A stretch of DNA of 64,000 nucleotides from Aphelocoma coerulescens. Lineage: Eukaryota > Chordata > Aves > Passeriformes > Corvidae. Position 1 is the first letter of the stretch. Every line of letters begins with the position of its first letter. The notes below the pieces were generated by a model. It searched no databases. It worked only from the letters and a program-made list of their open reading frames with translations, and was not told the origin of the DNA. Of this stretch, positions 10,919-22,900 are shown one piece after another. Made by a program: the position numbers and the translations under genes. The stretch spans positions 48,296,214-48,360,213 of the forward strand of contig NC_091017.1 of NCBI RefSeq assembly GCF_041296385.1, read 5' to 3'.

Positions 10919-13900
10919 TGAAACAGAATGTCAGAAACTTGATTTCTTCTTTAACCAATAATCCAGCATGTCAACTACTCAGCAAACAAGCTCCAGGATC
11001 TGAATTTTCACTATGGTCTGCACTGCCAGTTTCCTGTCTAAGCTCTGACCCTCACCTCTGAATGAGCATAAACTCTTGCTACATGACTGTCATTCTTGCA
11101 ATCTAATTTCCTCAGTAAATCAAAATTAAAGGCCCTGCAATCATCATCTTTTTTCATCATCCTGTCATTTCCCTCTAAATCCTTTCTGTATCTCGTCTCA
11201 TACACTGTAAAAGAATAGTATATTACAACTCTGCCACATTTGTGATTTTAATCCAATCATTATGCCATGTGCATGAATCCATCCATCTGCAAAGTCAGAA
11301 CATAATAAAAAAGTAAAGCACTTATAGGATTTCCTCTTCAGATGTACTGACATACACCCACTACATGTCTTGTCTGAATAGGATTTATACCCAGATTAAT
11401 ACAATAGTCAAATTTTACATGAAGTTCAATTAATTCCACAACAGGAGCAATGATCTGGCCTCAAATTATATCATTGCAAGCACCATAAGTTTAATAGGTT
11501 TTCACATGTATAAACAGGAGAGACATCTGGGCCAAATCCAGCTCTGGAATAATAGTTCCATTGCCCTTAGTACTGGCTTTCACCCAATATGAATAAATGA
11601 GGACCTGATGGAGATATTTCCTAGTACTTTAAGATTTTACATCAGCTATTTTCCAGCAGGAATCCTGAGAGAACAAGTTGAATAGACTTTTTTTTAGTCA
11701 AATCCTGCTTTTCAATAATCGTAATAATGTTATTTCTCTATGAATATTCTAATTGCATATCCTTATGCTAAGTCCTGTGTTCAGGAAAAAAAGGAAAGGC
11801 ACTTTTCTACAATGAATAGAGTTATATTTTCCTAAGTTTTCAGTTTCACAAGTCATTAGTGACCTGCAGTACAAATGTTCAGCTTTAAGGTTTGCTAGAA
11901 ATCCAGATTTTCTGGGGATGGGGCCTATTTAATATGTTCCTAACAGAGTACTCACACAGCAGCACAAATGGTCACTTGTGCTTCTGGAAAGCTACGACCA
12001 GCATGTCTTTTCCATTAGTTTGTTCCTAGGGTTTTTTTCACAGGTGTATGAGGTTTTAGTAGCTTCTGGTAAAAGTTACTTATGGCAGAGATTGTTCGCT
12101 CTAATCCAAACCAATGTGCTATATAAAGGTTAGAGAATAAGATAGAAAATTCTTCACTCCTATGATTTTACTCAAATTTTAGAGGGAAATAGCTGCTCTC
12201 TGTATTGTAATAGTGTCATATACTACTCCGAGGATCACAGTAAACAATATAAAGCATTCCTATTCTTCTGTGTCACAAGTATATAAAATCTAACAAAAGA
12301 AATACCACCTGTATATTAACTGAAGTGTTTGTCTGGAAAATCTCCCCCTGCTTTTATAACATATCCAAGCTCTCTTGGTCACCAAACAGCTCAGTTTTCA
12401 AGAAAATCCCTGAAATGTAGGCAGTTGTCTGTACAATCAATACAGATAATCAGTAGAACTCCAGAAGTTCATTTGAACAGTCTTGCCCAAATGCAACAGC
12501 CATGTACCAATGAATGCTCACATCTCTTAAAAAGCTTATAAACTATAAAGGAACACACACTAAATAATACAACTGGAAAGACATGGTGAATGTACTTAAA
12601 AACTGGAACTGCTCCTAATGGAATGTGAACTGAAAAGGTACTAATCTGATGTGATTGCGTTCTTCCTAAGCATGGACTGGAGTACTCTTTAATAGAACAA
12701 ACTTGAGCTCAGAACTTTTTCAGAAAAATATCCTCAACAAAATGCAGAAGAAAATGAGAAAAACCCTAATTTGTCCACTAAAAAGACTTCTTAAGCCAAG
12801 TTACCCAACTCAATAAAGCACCCCTTTATACCCTCTCAACAGAAAAGAGGAAAGCAAATAGGTCATTACAAAGACGGACAACTTGTTTTGCACAATGCTC
12901 CTTACAATTTTTCTTCCAGGCACAAAGATACAGTGAGTCACTCCAGGCCGGAACATGAAGAAACCTGAAAAGGAAGACAACAAAGGTGGAACCAGAGGAG
13001 AACAAAACCCAATGGCAGTGATTTAGAATGAAAGCAAGAAGAGAAGCAAGCAATTTTAAAAAAATGGAAAAGAAAACAAATTGTAATTTTGGCAGAAAGA
13101 TTAAAATAAGCAAAAAGTGACTAGTTCCTCTCATTTGATTGATTTTATCCTGTATATACCCATTTTAAACCATTGCAACACACTAAAAATAATGATTCTG
13201 TATATTGTATATAGCATACAAATGGAGATACAGTATACTGAAAGACAAAGATGAGACAAACAATCCTAAAGAGCTTCTTCACTAAAATATAAAATATGCT
13301 GAATGTACAGGTTAGATAGGCATACAGTTCAAAATATTCTTTTATATAGGAAAAAAAATAAAAATAAATTCAAAAGATGTCCTAACTTGTTATGAAATTA
13401 AATGGAGGGCTAACATATGAACTTGCCTAAAATCCATGATGACTGGCTTAATTTTAATAAAATACCCTGTGCCAAATACCTTAATAATTGCTGCAAGTAG
13501 AATTGGAAAAAAAATGTAAATTTATTAAGCAGTTTCAAGAACCCAAAAATATTTATGAACAATGGGATAAACAGCTTGCAACCAAAAGCAAAGCAATGTT
13601 TTTTACTGTTACTGACTCTTACAAAGTAATCCTGTCATTTTGAACTTAATCTGTGCAAAAAGAGCCAGCAGAAACAAAAGCTCAAAAATTTATGTTTTAC
13701 AATTAAGTGTTGTTCATGTTACATGACTAAAACTGCTGTTCAAGCATTCATACTTGAGGATTGAGTTAATGTGGAAGAGGTTCAAAAGAGAGCCACTAGG
13801 TTACACTGCAATGGCTTTGGAAAGCCATTAATGTATGTTATCTCTTTGTACATACCATATATTCTTCACCACTGTCATTTTCAGTGATGTCATCATTGAC

Positions 13901-16066
13901 ATGGTTGCAATTTAATTCATTATGTGAGATGTACTGCCAGTCATATAATGTTAGAGAGGAATTTATTTGTTTCATTCACCTGTGTCTATTTTACATTATT
14001 ATTTTACATTATTTTATACTGCCCTCTCAGCAATTCAATGCTATGTACCTTTTTCATTTTTCTCTCATACCTACGCTCCTTCTTTTAACATTTTTTAAAA
14101 GAGGTTGGCACTTTAAGAAGCCTTTTCAGTCAAGTGCTTCATGATTTCACCTTTTTGTTTACTCAACCAAAATCACATTTCTCCAAATGTTCTGTTGAAT
14201 TTACCACAAAAGCAGAACTCCAGAACATGACATTATATGTGGAAGACAAGGAAAAATTAAACAAGACTGTCAGCGTTTGACGTGTTCATGTATTATACCT
14301 AAGGACTCGGATTTAAGAATTGAGTTTGTTTTCTGTGAGAAGAGTCATTGTGGGTGAGCAGAAGGACAGCCTGGCTCATACAGAAGTCAGAGTTCAGCTA
14401 GGGATCTCTCTCTATTCCATCCTAGCTCTGCATCTTAGGTTCAATGTGCAGCTCACCAGCTCAAAAGCTGTCTTTCTTAATAACAGTGCATGGTAACAGA
14501 GAGAAGCCTCAAAGCTGTGGGAGCTCTGTCAATAGCAATTCTCCCTGCTAAAGGAGAGCAGCTGAAGACACTGTTGAGAGTTTCTCATGCACAATGCAAG
14601 TCAGGATGTGGTAGTTTTTATGTTTCATAGCAGAATAAGGGTGTTTAAGAGGACTTTTTTCTGCTCCTCAACCTTAATAAAAAAGATAAATCAATATAAA
14701 TGCCTTCACTATGAAAGAAGCATGAGCTTTGTTACAGCCATCTACAGATAAGGATCATCTCTCAGGAAAGTCCTCAGTGAAAAGGCATCATTCTAGGAAA
14801 GGGAACAAGGAAAATGGACACCAAAACAGGTTGATTTTTGATAAATATGAGCAAGCTCAATATTAAATGATAGTTGCCTTCATTTGCAGGAAGCCCAGAC
14901 ACCATATAAGCACAAGATACACTAAAGTTAGGAAGGTAGCAGGGCCAAGTGATGCTGTACAATGTATTGCTCCATAGTTTCCTTGTGTAAGAGTGAAAAG
15001 GGACAAGTTTTGGGAAGGGCATAACTTTTGGGCTTCTGAATAGGTCTAGAATTCTCAAATGGTTTTAGACATTTCAGAAATCCTTAATTTTCAGGAAATA
15101 TAAAGAAATGCCAGCTTGTTGAGCTTGGATGTCTGGACTACACATGTAATCCACAAAACTGAGGCACAGATGATCAAATAGCAGACCTACATAAAAGTTA
15201 GTCTGAACTCTGTTTAGTTGTTCAAAGGTGGGGTAAAAAAAAAAGGAAACATACATAGTAACTGAAGTCATTTTCTTAACTAAATTTTAGGATGTATCAC
15301 TATTAGAATGATTTTACTTAAGGAGAATGAAAATTAATTACCATATAATGGAAAAAAACCTAATACATAAAAACTCAGAAAACATTTTCTTACTCATTAA
15401 TCTCTGTATATTTTCTGGAAGTTTTTCTCAGAAACATTAATTAAAATAAAATAATTAGTTGCTTCCATTATGATTTCAGGCTTTTAGCAGTTCTGACACC
15501 AAATGCCCTGGTTTAATGGCATGATAGGTTCATTTTGTTTTACTTCTATTGTTGCAAAAACCTTTCTGTTCTCTCCCCTGTATTCTATTATAAAGGCATC
15601 CATTACCATAAAAGAAATTATTTAGCTCTACTTAGCCCAGAAGGAACTTTTACACATTCATGAGGTGTTTCACAAAATGTTTGGCTAAAAAGTGAACATG
15701 CTGCCACATTTTATAAGTGGGAGTCTAATACTTTGCAAAAGGCCTCTGTTGTGCTAAAAGTCTGCTCACTTGAGAATGTGCTTTCATTTCCCATAGAACT
15801 GGGTTGCAAAATCTGAGAAGCAAAACCATTTCTTTTTGATATAAGAAAATACTGTCACTTCACGCCCTGGATAAGCCAGGTTTCTCTGTCATATCACAAA
15901 CAAGATATAAATAAAGAGCATACTCTATATGTGATTAACAATTATATATATGTCTTACAGACATTTAGCTAATTGCCCACACTGATCTTTAAGGAAACAA
16001 ACAAGAAATGCCAAAGTTTTTCTTACCTTTATATATCATTTTCCATTTTTTTCAGTGTGATACGTT
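10919..16066. other. Long noncoding stretch, no gene seen
   Basis: About 5.1 kb without a gene or confident transposon. The longest open frame (12826-13134 minus, 102 codons) is Phe/Leu-rich, as expected when a purine-rich plus strand is read backwards. A short phrase near 13775-13800 (GGAAGAGGTTCAAAAGAGAGCC) is faintly CR1-like but too short and diverged to call. Nothing else stands out. Confidence 0.5.
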
Positions 16067-16090
16067 AAAAGAGAGCTGCAGCTCTCTTTT
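16067..16090. repeat. Perfect 24-bp palindrome
   Basis: AAAAGAGAGCTG is followed immediately by its exact reverse complement, with no loop. The centre is CTGCAG within GAGCTGCAGCTC. It is a tight two-fold site, the form expected of a dimer-binding element, but also obtainable by chance or by a local inversion-type duplication. No gene lies nearby to interpret it. Confidence 0.9.
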
Positions 16091-16854
16091 TGTAGTTGAA
16101 AATCTGGTTTGTAAGAAAGCAGAGGCTATAGAGTTAAATATTGATCTTTTTATTTCCAGTTCAGTGAAAGGATTTATGTAAGAGGACAAGGAAAATTTCT
16201 GTCCAAAGCTTTAAAGCAAGGCTGATCTTTAAAAGAGAAAAATAATTTAAAGGTCCACATGCAGTATTTTTCATGTTCAATTAAATCCAAATATCTTACT
16301 TGGAAATATATTCTTTCTCATCATTATGCATACAGCCTTGATGCCCAAGCTCGTACATTGCCAAGCAGTGATTATTTCACTCTCTTTCTTCAATGAATGG
16401 GAGAGGCAAGGTCCTCCCAAAACAGTCATTATGTAATTCTTAGTTTATCTACAACTGGTGTAAAACACCTTCCCACCTGCCCTTATAAAATGGGACAGTA
16501 TATTTAGGAGATCTGCTTACTGTAAGATAGAGTCCATTCTGGTTTTCTTGCTGCTTTTCTTCAATGCTAGAAAACATATGGGTTGAACTATTGTTACTTT
16601 TCAGTAGTTAAATAGTCCTTTCTCAGAGTTAAATCCAACAAGATTTCTCGGGATGTGCATCAACATCAGAAAAATAGGTTAGTCTCTTGCTAAAGCAGTT
16701 GATTTTTATTTTTTCTTAAGCATCACTAGTAAGATTTTTTTAGTATTCAACTAGTTAAACAGCTCCAATTTGAAGACAGAGATCTCAGGCTGATTTTACC
16801 ATTCTTTGAGGAGGCTCAAATGAAGGGAGTCTGAAACTCAAGACATGAGCATAC
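16091..16854. other. Noncoding AT-rich DNA
   Basis: Nothing recognisable. Confidence 0.55.
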
Positions 16855-16920
16855 AGAATCATAGAACAAATTATAATCATTTAGGTTAGAAAAGATCCTT
16901 TAGATCAATGGGTCCAGCTG
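16855..16920 (-). mobile_element. CR1 retrotransposon 3' tail fragment
   Basis: AGAATCATAGAAC followed by TTTAGGTTAGAAAAGATCC and a GGGTCCAGC-type phrase is the antisense CR1 3' terminus. Only about 66 bp are retained, in minus orientation. Confidence 0.75.
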
Positions 16921-18431
16921 GATATGAAGTAATAAATGCATGTTCTGCATCGGACTATTCCTTTCTATGAAACATCTTCCATAGATAACAACACAGAAGT
17001 GTTTGTTATCTGAGTAGTTAAAATAATATTAGTTATTTCCAGTGTCCCTTATATCTTCAGTCCTAAGTACCAAATAATCAATTTTAAAACATATTTTGAT
17101 TTTGATTGTCATTAAGCTGTAGTCTTCAATGACTAAGTCTGCTCTGAATAAGAGAGAATATGCACATATGGTTTCCCTGGAAAAGAGCATGCACAGAACT
17201 ATCACTCTGAGAAGATATTTCTCTGCCTATTTTCCTTTAATAAATAATTTTCACTATGAGTCTAACTGATAATTTCTAACTACTTTTCCCAAACTCTGGT
17301 TTGCATCAGTCATATGTTTGAATGTTTTTGTATACAGCAAGAAAAAGAACATATTTCAGAGTACTCTGTCATCACATCTTGTAAAGCACTATAAATATGA
17401 AAGCATAGGGAGACATATCAGCATATTGACAAAGGGGAGGCAATTCCATTAAACTTTTTTTTTTTAATATAATCAATAATTTCTTGTATTTTGAAAACAC
17501 AGGCCCTGGAACACAAAAGCAAAAATCTTGAAAATTCAGTCAAAACCTCTTTTTATGGATGAAGGAGAAAAGGGAGACTATTTTAATAAACTTCATAGAT
17601 GGAAGCTTTGGATTTATTTTCTGTGGGAACTGAATTTTTAAATACACTTTTACAAAAGCTAATCTGCAAGAGCATTGTACCAAATGTGTTCAGGAAACAA
17701 AGGGGATCTTCTATCGAAAAAATCATCAGGAGACAAGTGAACACAGGCAAAAAAATCTCAGACATGAAGAAGAAGCTTATTGCAGTGAAAAGAATGGTTT
17801 CAAGTTATCAGCAGCAGAAAATTCAACAGAGATTTCTGGCCAGCTCAGGAAATGAAATTTCCTATCACTGATAATAAAGGCATAAGAAGGTTTTCTTCTG
17901 AGAAGAGAAAAGAACTGTTTAAGGATTCTGTTTTTATTAATATAGATTAGGCTATAAATAAAGTTACTATTTTGAATGTTAGAAAGTATGAATAATAAGT
18001 ACTGCAATGACTTAAAGAAACAGTTTCAAATTGCATCTTCCATTAAAATTTGTACATTTTTGTCAATCATTTATTACTTGGGGTCAAATTCTACCTAATC
18101 TTTCTTCGCAGACAGTTCTTTCTATCATTATGAGTTTTGCTCATCTGTATTGGCACTCCTGATTTACTCCCAGGTACAACATTCAGCTTGCCACCCTGTA
18201 TTAAAAACCCGATGACTGCTGCTTGCACAGAGTGACTGATACCAGCAGCCATGTTCTGAAGGCAGCCTCTGTATTTGATACACAAAACTCCGAATTTGTC
18301 TCTCAGTTCAGGACCTGCAATGCAAAGGGAACTCTGATGTCCTCAGCATCATAGTCCTGGTCCTCAGGACAGCAAGCATTCTGTTTAGCTTTTTGTGCAC
18401 AAGTATAACAATAGTTTTATATGTTCAGTAC
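16921..18431. other. Noncoding DNA, no gene seen
   Basis: A 90-codon plus-strand frame at 17599-17871 (starting MEALDLFSVGTEFLN, Lys/Gln-rich end) overlaps minus-strand frames and matches no family known to me. I do not call it a gene. Confidence 0.5.
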
Positions 18432-18785
18432 AATCATAGAATCATTAAGGCTGAAAGAGACCTTTGGCCCATCTAATTTTCTTCCTGCTCAAGGTCATTA
18501 CATCCTTGAGGTCCTCCTGGGTTACCTGGCCCTTCCTTCAAAGGTGATGAACTCTCACTATTTGCCCTGAGTGACAGACAAATTCTTTGTTCTGCCAGGC
18601 TGGTTTCTTCCCTATAAACTCATCTTTTGGTAGGCAGGGACAGCCTGATTCTGTGCCCTTCAGAGGAATTCTTTAGGAATTCCCAGCCTTCCTGGACTCC
18701 TTTGCCCTTCGGGACTGGCTCCCAACAGATTCTGTCAACCAGTCTCCTAAACAGACCAAACAAAACCTGCCCTCTGGAAGTCATG
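18432..18785 (-). mobile_element. CR1 retrotransposon fragment, 3' end retained
   Basis: This copy begins with an antisense CR1 tail (AATCATAGAATCATTAAGG, then CTGAAAGAGACC). It continues through phrases I recall from bird CR1 antisense copies: CTCAAGGTCATTACATCC, AAAGGTGATGAACTCTC, GTCAACCAGTCTCCTAAACA and TGCCCTCTGGAAGTC. About 350 bp are kept. Frames of 69-83 codons over it on both strands are not coding. The tail is certain to be CR1-like; the inner part could belong to a distinct CR1 subfamily. Confidence 0.7.
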
Positions 18786-21700
18786 TACCAGAGTGAGGTA
18801 ATGTCTGAGTGTACCACCAAGACGTGCAAATCAGACAGGAATGTTTCTGTGACGGCTGCAGAAGAAGGGAATACCTAAGAAGTACCACCCCTTGGAGAGG
18901 TAATTGATGAATAGTTCAAATCACATCTCCTCTAAGAATGACTAGTAGAGATGCTTTGCTAGAACCTCCCAACCTTGAATTATTATTAGATACTAAAAAT
19001 ATTCAGTTAGCATTAATCAAAGGTCTGATTTCAGTTAGGACAATCAAGAGATGATCAAAACCTTGCATAAAATTAATCCTGTAGCAAACACTTTGGGGTT
19101 CATCCTGAAACTTTTGTTTTCCCGGCAATGTGCCCTTGAAAAAAAGCTTCCAATGGCATTTCCAAATTTCAGTGAACACGGGAAGAAAAATTTCACACTT
19201 CTAGGTATACCTATAGCCTCCCATTTAGGGGTCTTGGTCACACAAGGGATTGCCAGACTGGCCCTAATCCCTGTTTTAGTGGGGGAAGGGGGTTAATAAT
19301 CAGCATGCACGTCCCTTACACGTCAGCAACTGCTGTAGTATCTTCTTGCAATAATCCTAAAATGTGTAGTTAGGCTTTTCACATTAAACTTACATAGTCT
19401 TATATAGTCTCTGAATGAAATTTCAGTATCATATGGACATGCATTTTTAAATGTCTCAACTGAGTTTTTCAAGAGCTTACAGATATGTAGTTGCTTCTTT
19501 GATTTCATACACTCTTCTTTGAAACTGATTGAGAACATTTATGTATGGTCAAGGAAAGGCAAGAATTCTAGCAATTTTGATTGTAGTAAAATATCTCTTT
19601 AGTTGTTTGTTTATTTGGGGTTTTTTTCAACATCTGCAAAAAAGAAGTAGGTGTTTATAACCAGTTCTTATTGCAAGTAGTTTTATGGTTCCTATTTATA
19701 CCAGTGCAGACTACCTTTGAATCAGGTAAGTATGGTATGAGGACATATCTATGCTTTCGGTATCTTGTCCTTTCCAAGGCCTTTTACTAATTCTCCATGT
19801 TATATGATACATATACAGAAAGCATTCTCTGCCAAAGAGCTGATTGCCTTCCTGGTATAATCTGGAAGTTTGAATCAACCTAAGAAATCTAGAAACCTGG
19901 TCTAACACCACAGAGATGAGTAACCTACAAAGCCTAGTCAAGACTAACCTACTGATTCTAATGAAAGTGTTTTTAATAAGAAAATGGAATCTTGATTTTT
20001 CAGTTTTCCAGAGGTTCATAACAATGTTTTCTTGATATAAAGATTATAGGTCTGGTTAGTGGTTACTGCAATCTAACATAAAACTTCAGTGTCCCACCTG
20101 TGTGTTCACAATATATGTACTGTGATGGTTATGACAAGAGAGAAGCTTTAGCCCCTGCTCACTTGCAGATAAATTGACCACTCTGTATTGCCTCTGGAGG
20201 AATTGCGCTGTGCAGAACACCACTGGAAAGTAATTAGGCTGTTTTGTCTGTCTGTTTGTTTTCTGGAGCTTAAAGGAGATGTGTATCAAAACAAGAAAAT
20301 TAAAGAAAAGGCTGGGTTTTCTTGCTTTCCTAACAATCCTTGACTGCTAGACTTCTGCACAGTGAATATATTGGTTTAACTTCTCCACAGAGCTTCATGT
20401 GTGCAACTGGTCTTTCTAAGACATGTCTATGAAAAGAGGATGCTAGGTGAGTTTTGGGCATGGATATCTCCTCTTGCACTTTTTCAAGTTTGGGATTTAA
20501 CTTGCTGTTAAGAGCAATAAGGGCATTGTTCTTTACATCATATGAGGATTACTGTGAGAATTCATTGGGTGCCTTTCCTGATACTGGCAGATTTTTGCCT
20601 GTAGGGATTTAATCGAACAGAAGTAATAACTGCAGAGTAGTGCTTTGTGTTAGGATAATGCCACCATACAGAAAATACAAAAGTAGCTAAATAATATGAT
20701 TTAGAAAGGACTTGTTTTGTAGACAGCTGAGCTTGTATCAAGATTTAATTTAATGTGTATTGTTTCCATTTCTTTACGTTATTTTCTGTTCATCTCATTG
20801 AAACCTCCTTTGAGACCAGATTAGTCTGAGGTTTTCATGGTATCAGAACATTGTAAATCAAGAAGTTTAAATTTAAATCTAGACATATTAGTTGTTGAGT
20901 GGAACTGAGTAGAACTGTTACAGTCACTTTTAATGACAAGATCTAGCCCTTGGATAGCACTGGCTGGTGAGTCCAATGAGTAGTGAGTAGTCATGGATTA
21001 CCAAGCAAAGGGGAGTTGATTAACAACATAATTTAGCTCACAACGGGTTTAGATTCCTGCAATGGATAAACTTTCACCCTAAGGAGATTTCAGTTCTGTG
21101 TGGGATGGAAAATACTGCACCTAGACTCTATAGAAGAAAATACACCACTTCTTTGCATTACTGTACAAGGAAGACTACAAGTCTAACCTGAGTTAGGCAG
21201 GTCTAACAGGTTTGAAGGCGGGGCAGGATGCAAGAATATGACACTTGAACCTGACATGGCACTGGCAACCATATGAAAACTTCATTATTTGTGTTAATCT
21301 GAAAGGGTTATTTGTTTGGTTTTTTTAAAGGACATAATTTTTTTAGAGACTTACACTGCTATAACGAGACATAGAGGACATAGGGAGGAGTCAATCCCAT
21401 CATAGCTTTTTCCAGCAGGTATTAAGACGAGACTGAACAGAGCAGTCATTACTTATCACAGACTGAGGTTTGTCTAAATGTAAATACTGGAGTGGAGTGA
21501 CATTTGATATGCTAATGTAAAAGACATTTGGACTCCACCAGTATTACAGCAAGATGTATTCTAGCTCATTAGCATTGTTTATGTGACGCCCTGACAATTC
21601 ACTTATACTTTACTCACACATTATCACTACTAAACTGCAATTTTCTCTTCCCTAGTTTTTTTCCAGATATAAATGTTAGCTATTGAAACTTATATTTGTT

Positions 21701-22900
21701 ACTTTCAAAGGTATATATACTGCTGAAGAGGTTTTTACACAAAATATATTAGCATATTCTGCATTATGCCAGGTAAGTTTATATGTAAAATAATATCACT
21801 TACCAAGTTACTAAGGGGTTTTTTGGTATCTCCTTTCCTGCCACCTTTTATTACACATCACCTTTTCTTATTTTTCCAGTCTTTTGACACACTACATAAA
21901 AGTGTTAAAAATAACCTTGAAATTCCAGAATATGAATTGCTTCATACTCCAAAGATTTTCATTCCTGGTTTTGATGTCAATAGGATTTGGTAGAAAAATC
22001 GCTAAGAAGGAGAAGATTGTGAACAATGCTTTGTCATATCCAGTCCTTGTTCACCCCTTACTCTTTGTGCTTTAAAGGTTTTTACCTCAGCATCTGTCAT
22101 ATCTGCCAAATTGGAGTTTATCACATGCATTGATTATCACTGCCACATTGAATTTAGTCAAGGGTAATCTTAAGCACCAAAAGTGTTAAAAGCAACACTA
22201 GTCTTGCGTTGCCTGACCTAAAAAGCAGAGATTGCAGACTTCCAGAGAATAGATAGACAAGTAAGAAAAGTCTGTGGTATTATGAAAGGAAAAGTAAAAA
22301 ATGAATTAATCCTTGGATTTCTTTTATGGAAGTTACTGATTACATGTTCAGAATAGTCAAAGAGCCTTTTCATTCATCCTGTTTCAAGACATGGACATTA
22401 GCTAAGCCTTTCCTTACTTTAAGGGCTGAGAGTCTCCTTAAAACAAAGGGTCTAGTCAAGCTCCCTCAACGCTCTGTGCTGTGACACAACACTTTTACTA
22501 AAGCTGGCTGTGACAAATGGTGAGGCCCTGAACTTTAAAGGACAATGGACAGGTTTGAATTATTGTACTTTACCTAGTTAAAAATAAGGAGAATAGCCAT
22601 TCTCATCCATAAGAATAGGCCACTTAGTATAATTAAATTCTGGCAGACTACATACAGCAGGTGTATTTTAATTAAATTTCTCCTTTATTACATCAGGAGC
22701 TGTATGCAGTCCCTCTGGCTCTTCTCCACCTTGCTCCCCCTGCTTTCCCCCACCAAACACCCTGTGCTGCAGTCTCATCAAGTAGCTGAGATACTCTCCA
22801 GGGAAAGGCTAGACAAAACTTATAAGTAGGCACTAGGATTTACTAGAATAAATAAAATTAAATAAAACTCAGCCATAGGAAAATATGCTTTTTGAGGAAT
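18786..22900. other. Noncoding DNA, no gene seen
   Basis: About 4 kb without recognisable content. Open frames of 60-102 codons (for example 19051-19296 plus, 19711-20019 minus) are scattered on both strands with no recognisable domains. No repeat family identified. Confidence 0.5.

Noticed and set aside
13765..13830. Short CR1-like phrase (GGAAGAGGTTCAAAAGAGAG)
   Set aside because: Too short and too diverged, and no CR1 text on either side.
17599..17871. 90-codon Lys/Gln-rich frame as a small gene
   Set aside because: No family, no promoter or splice context, and an overlapping antisense frame of similar length.
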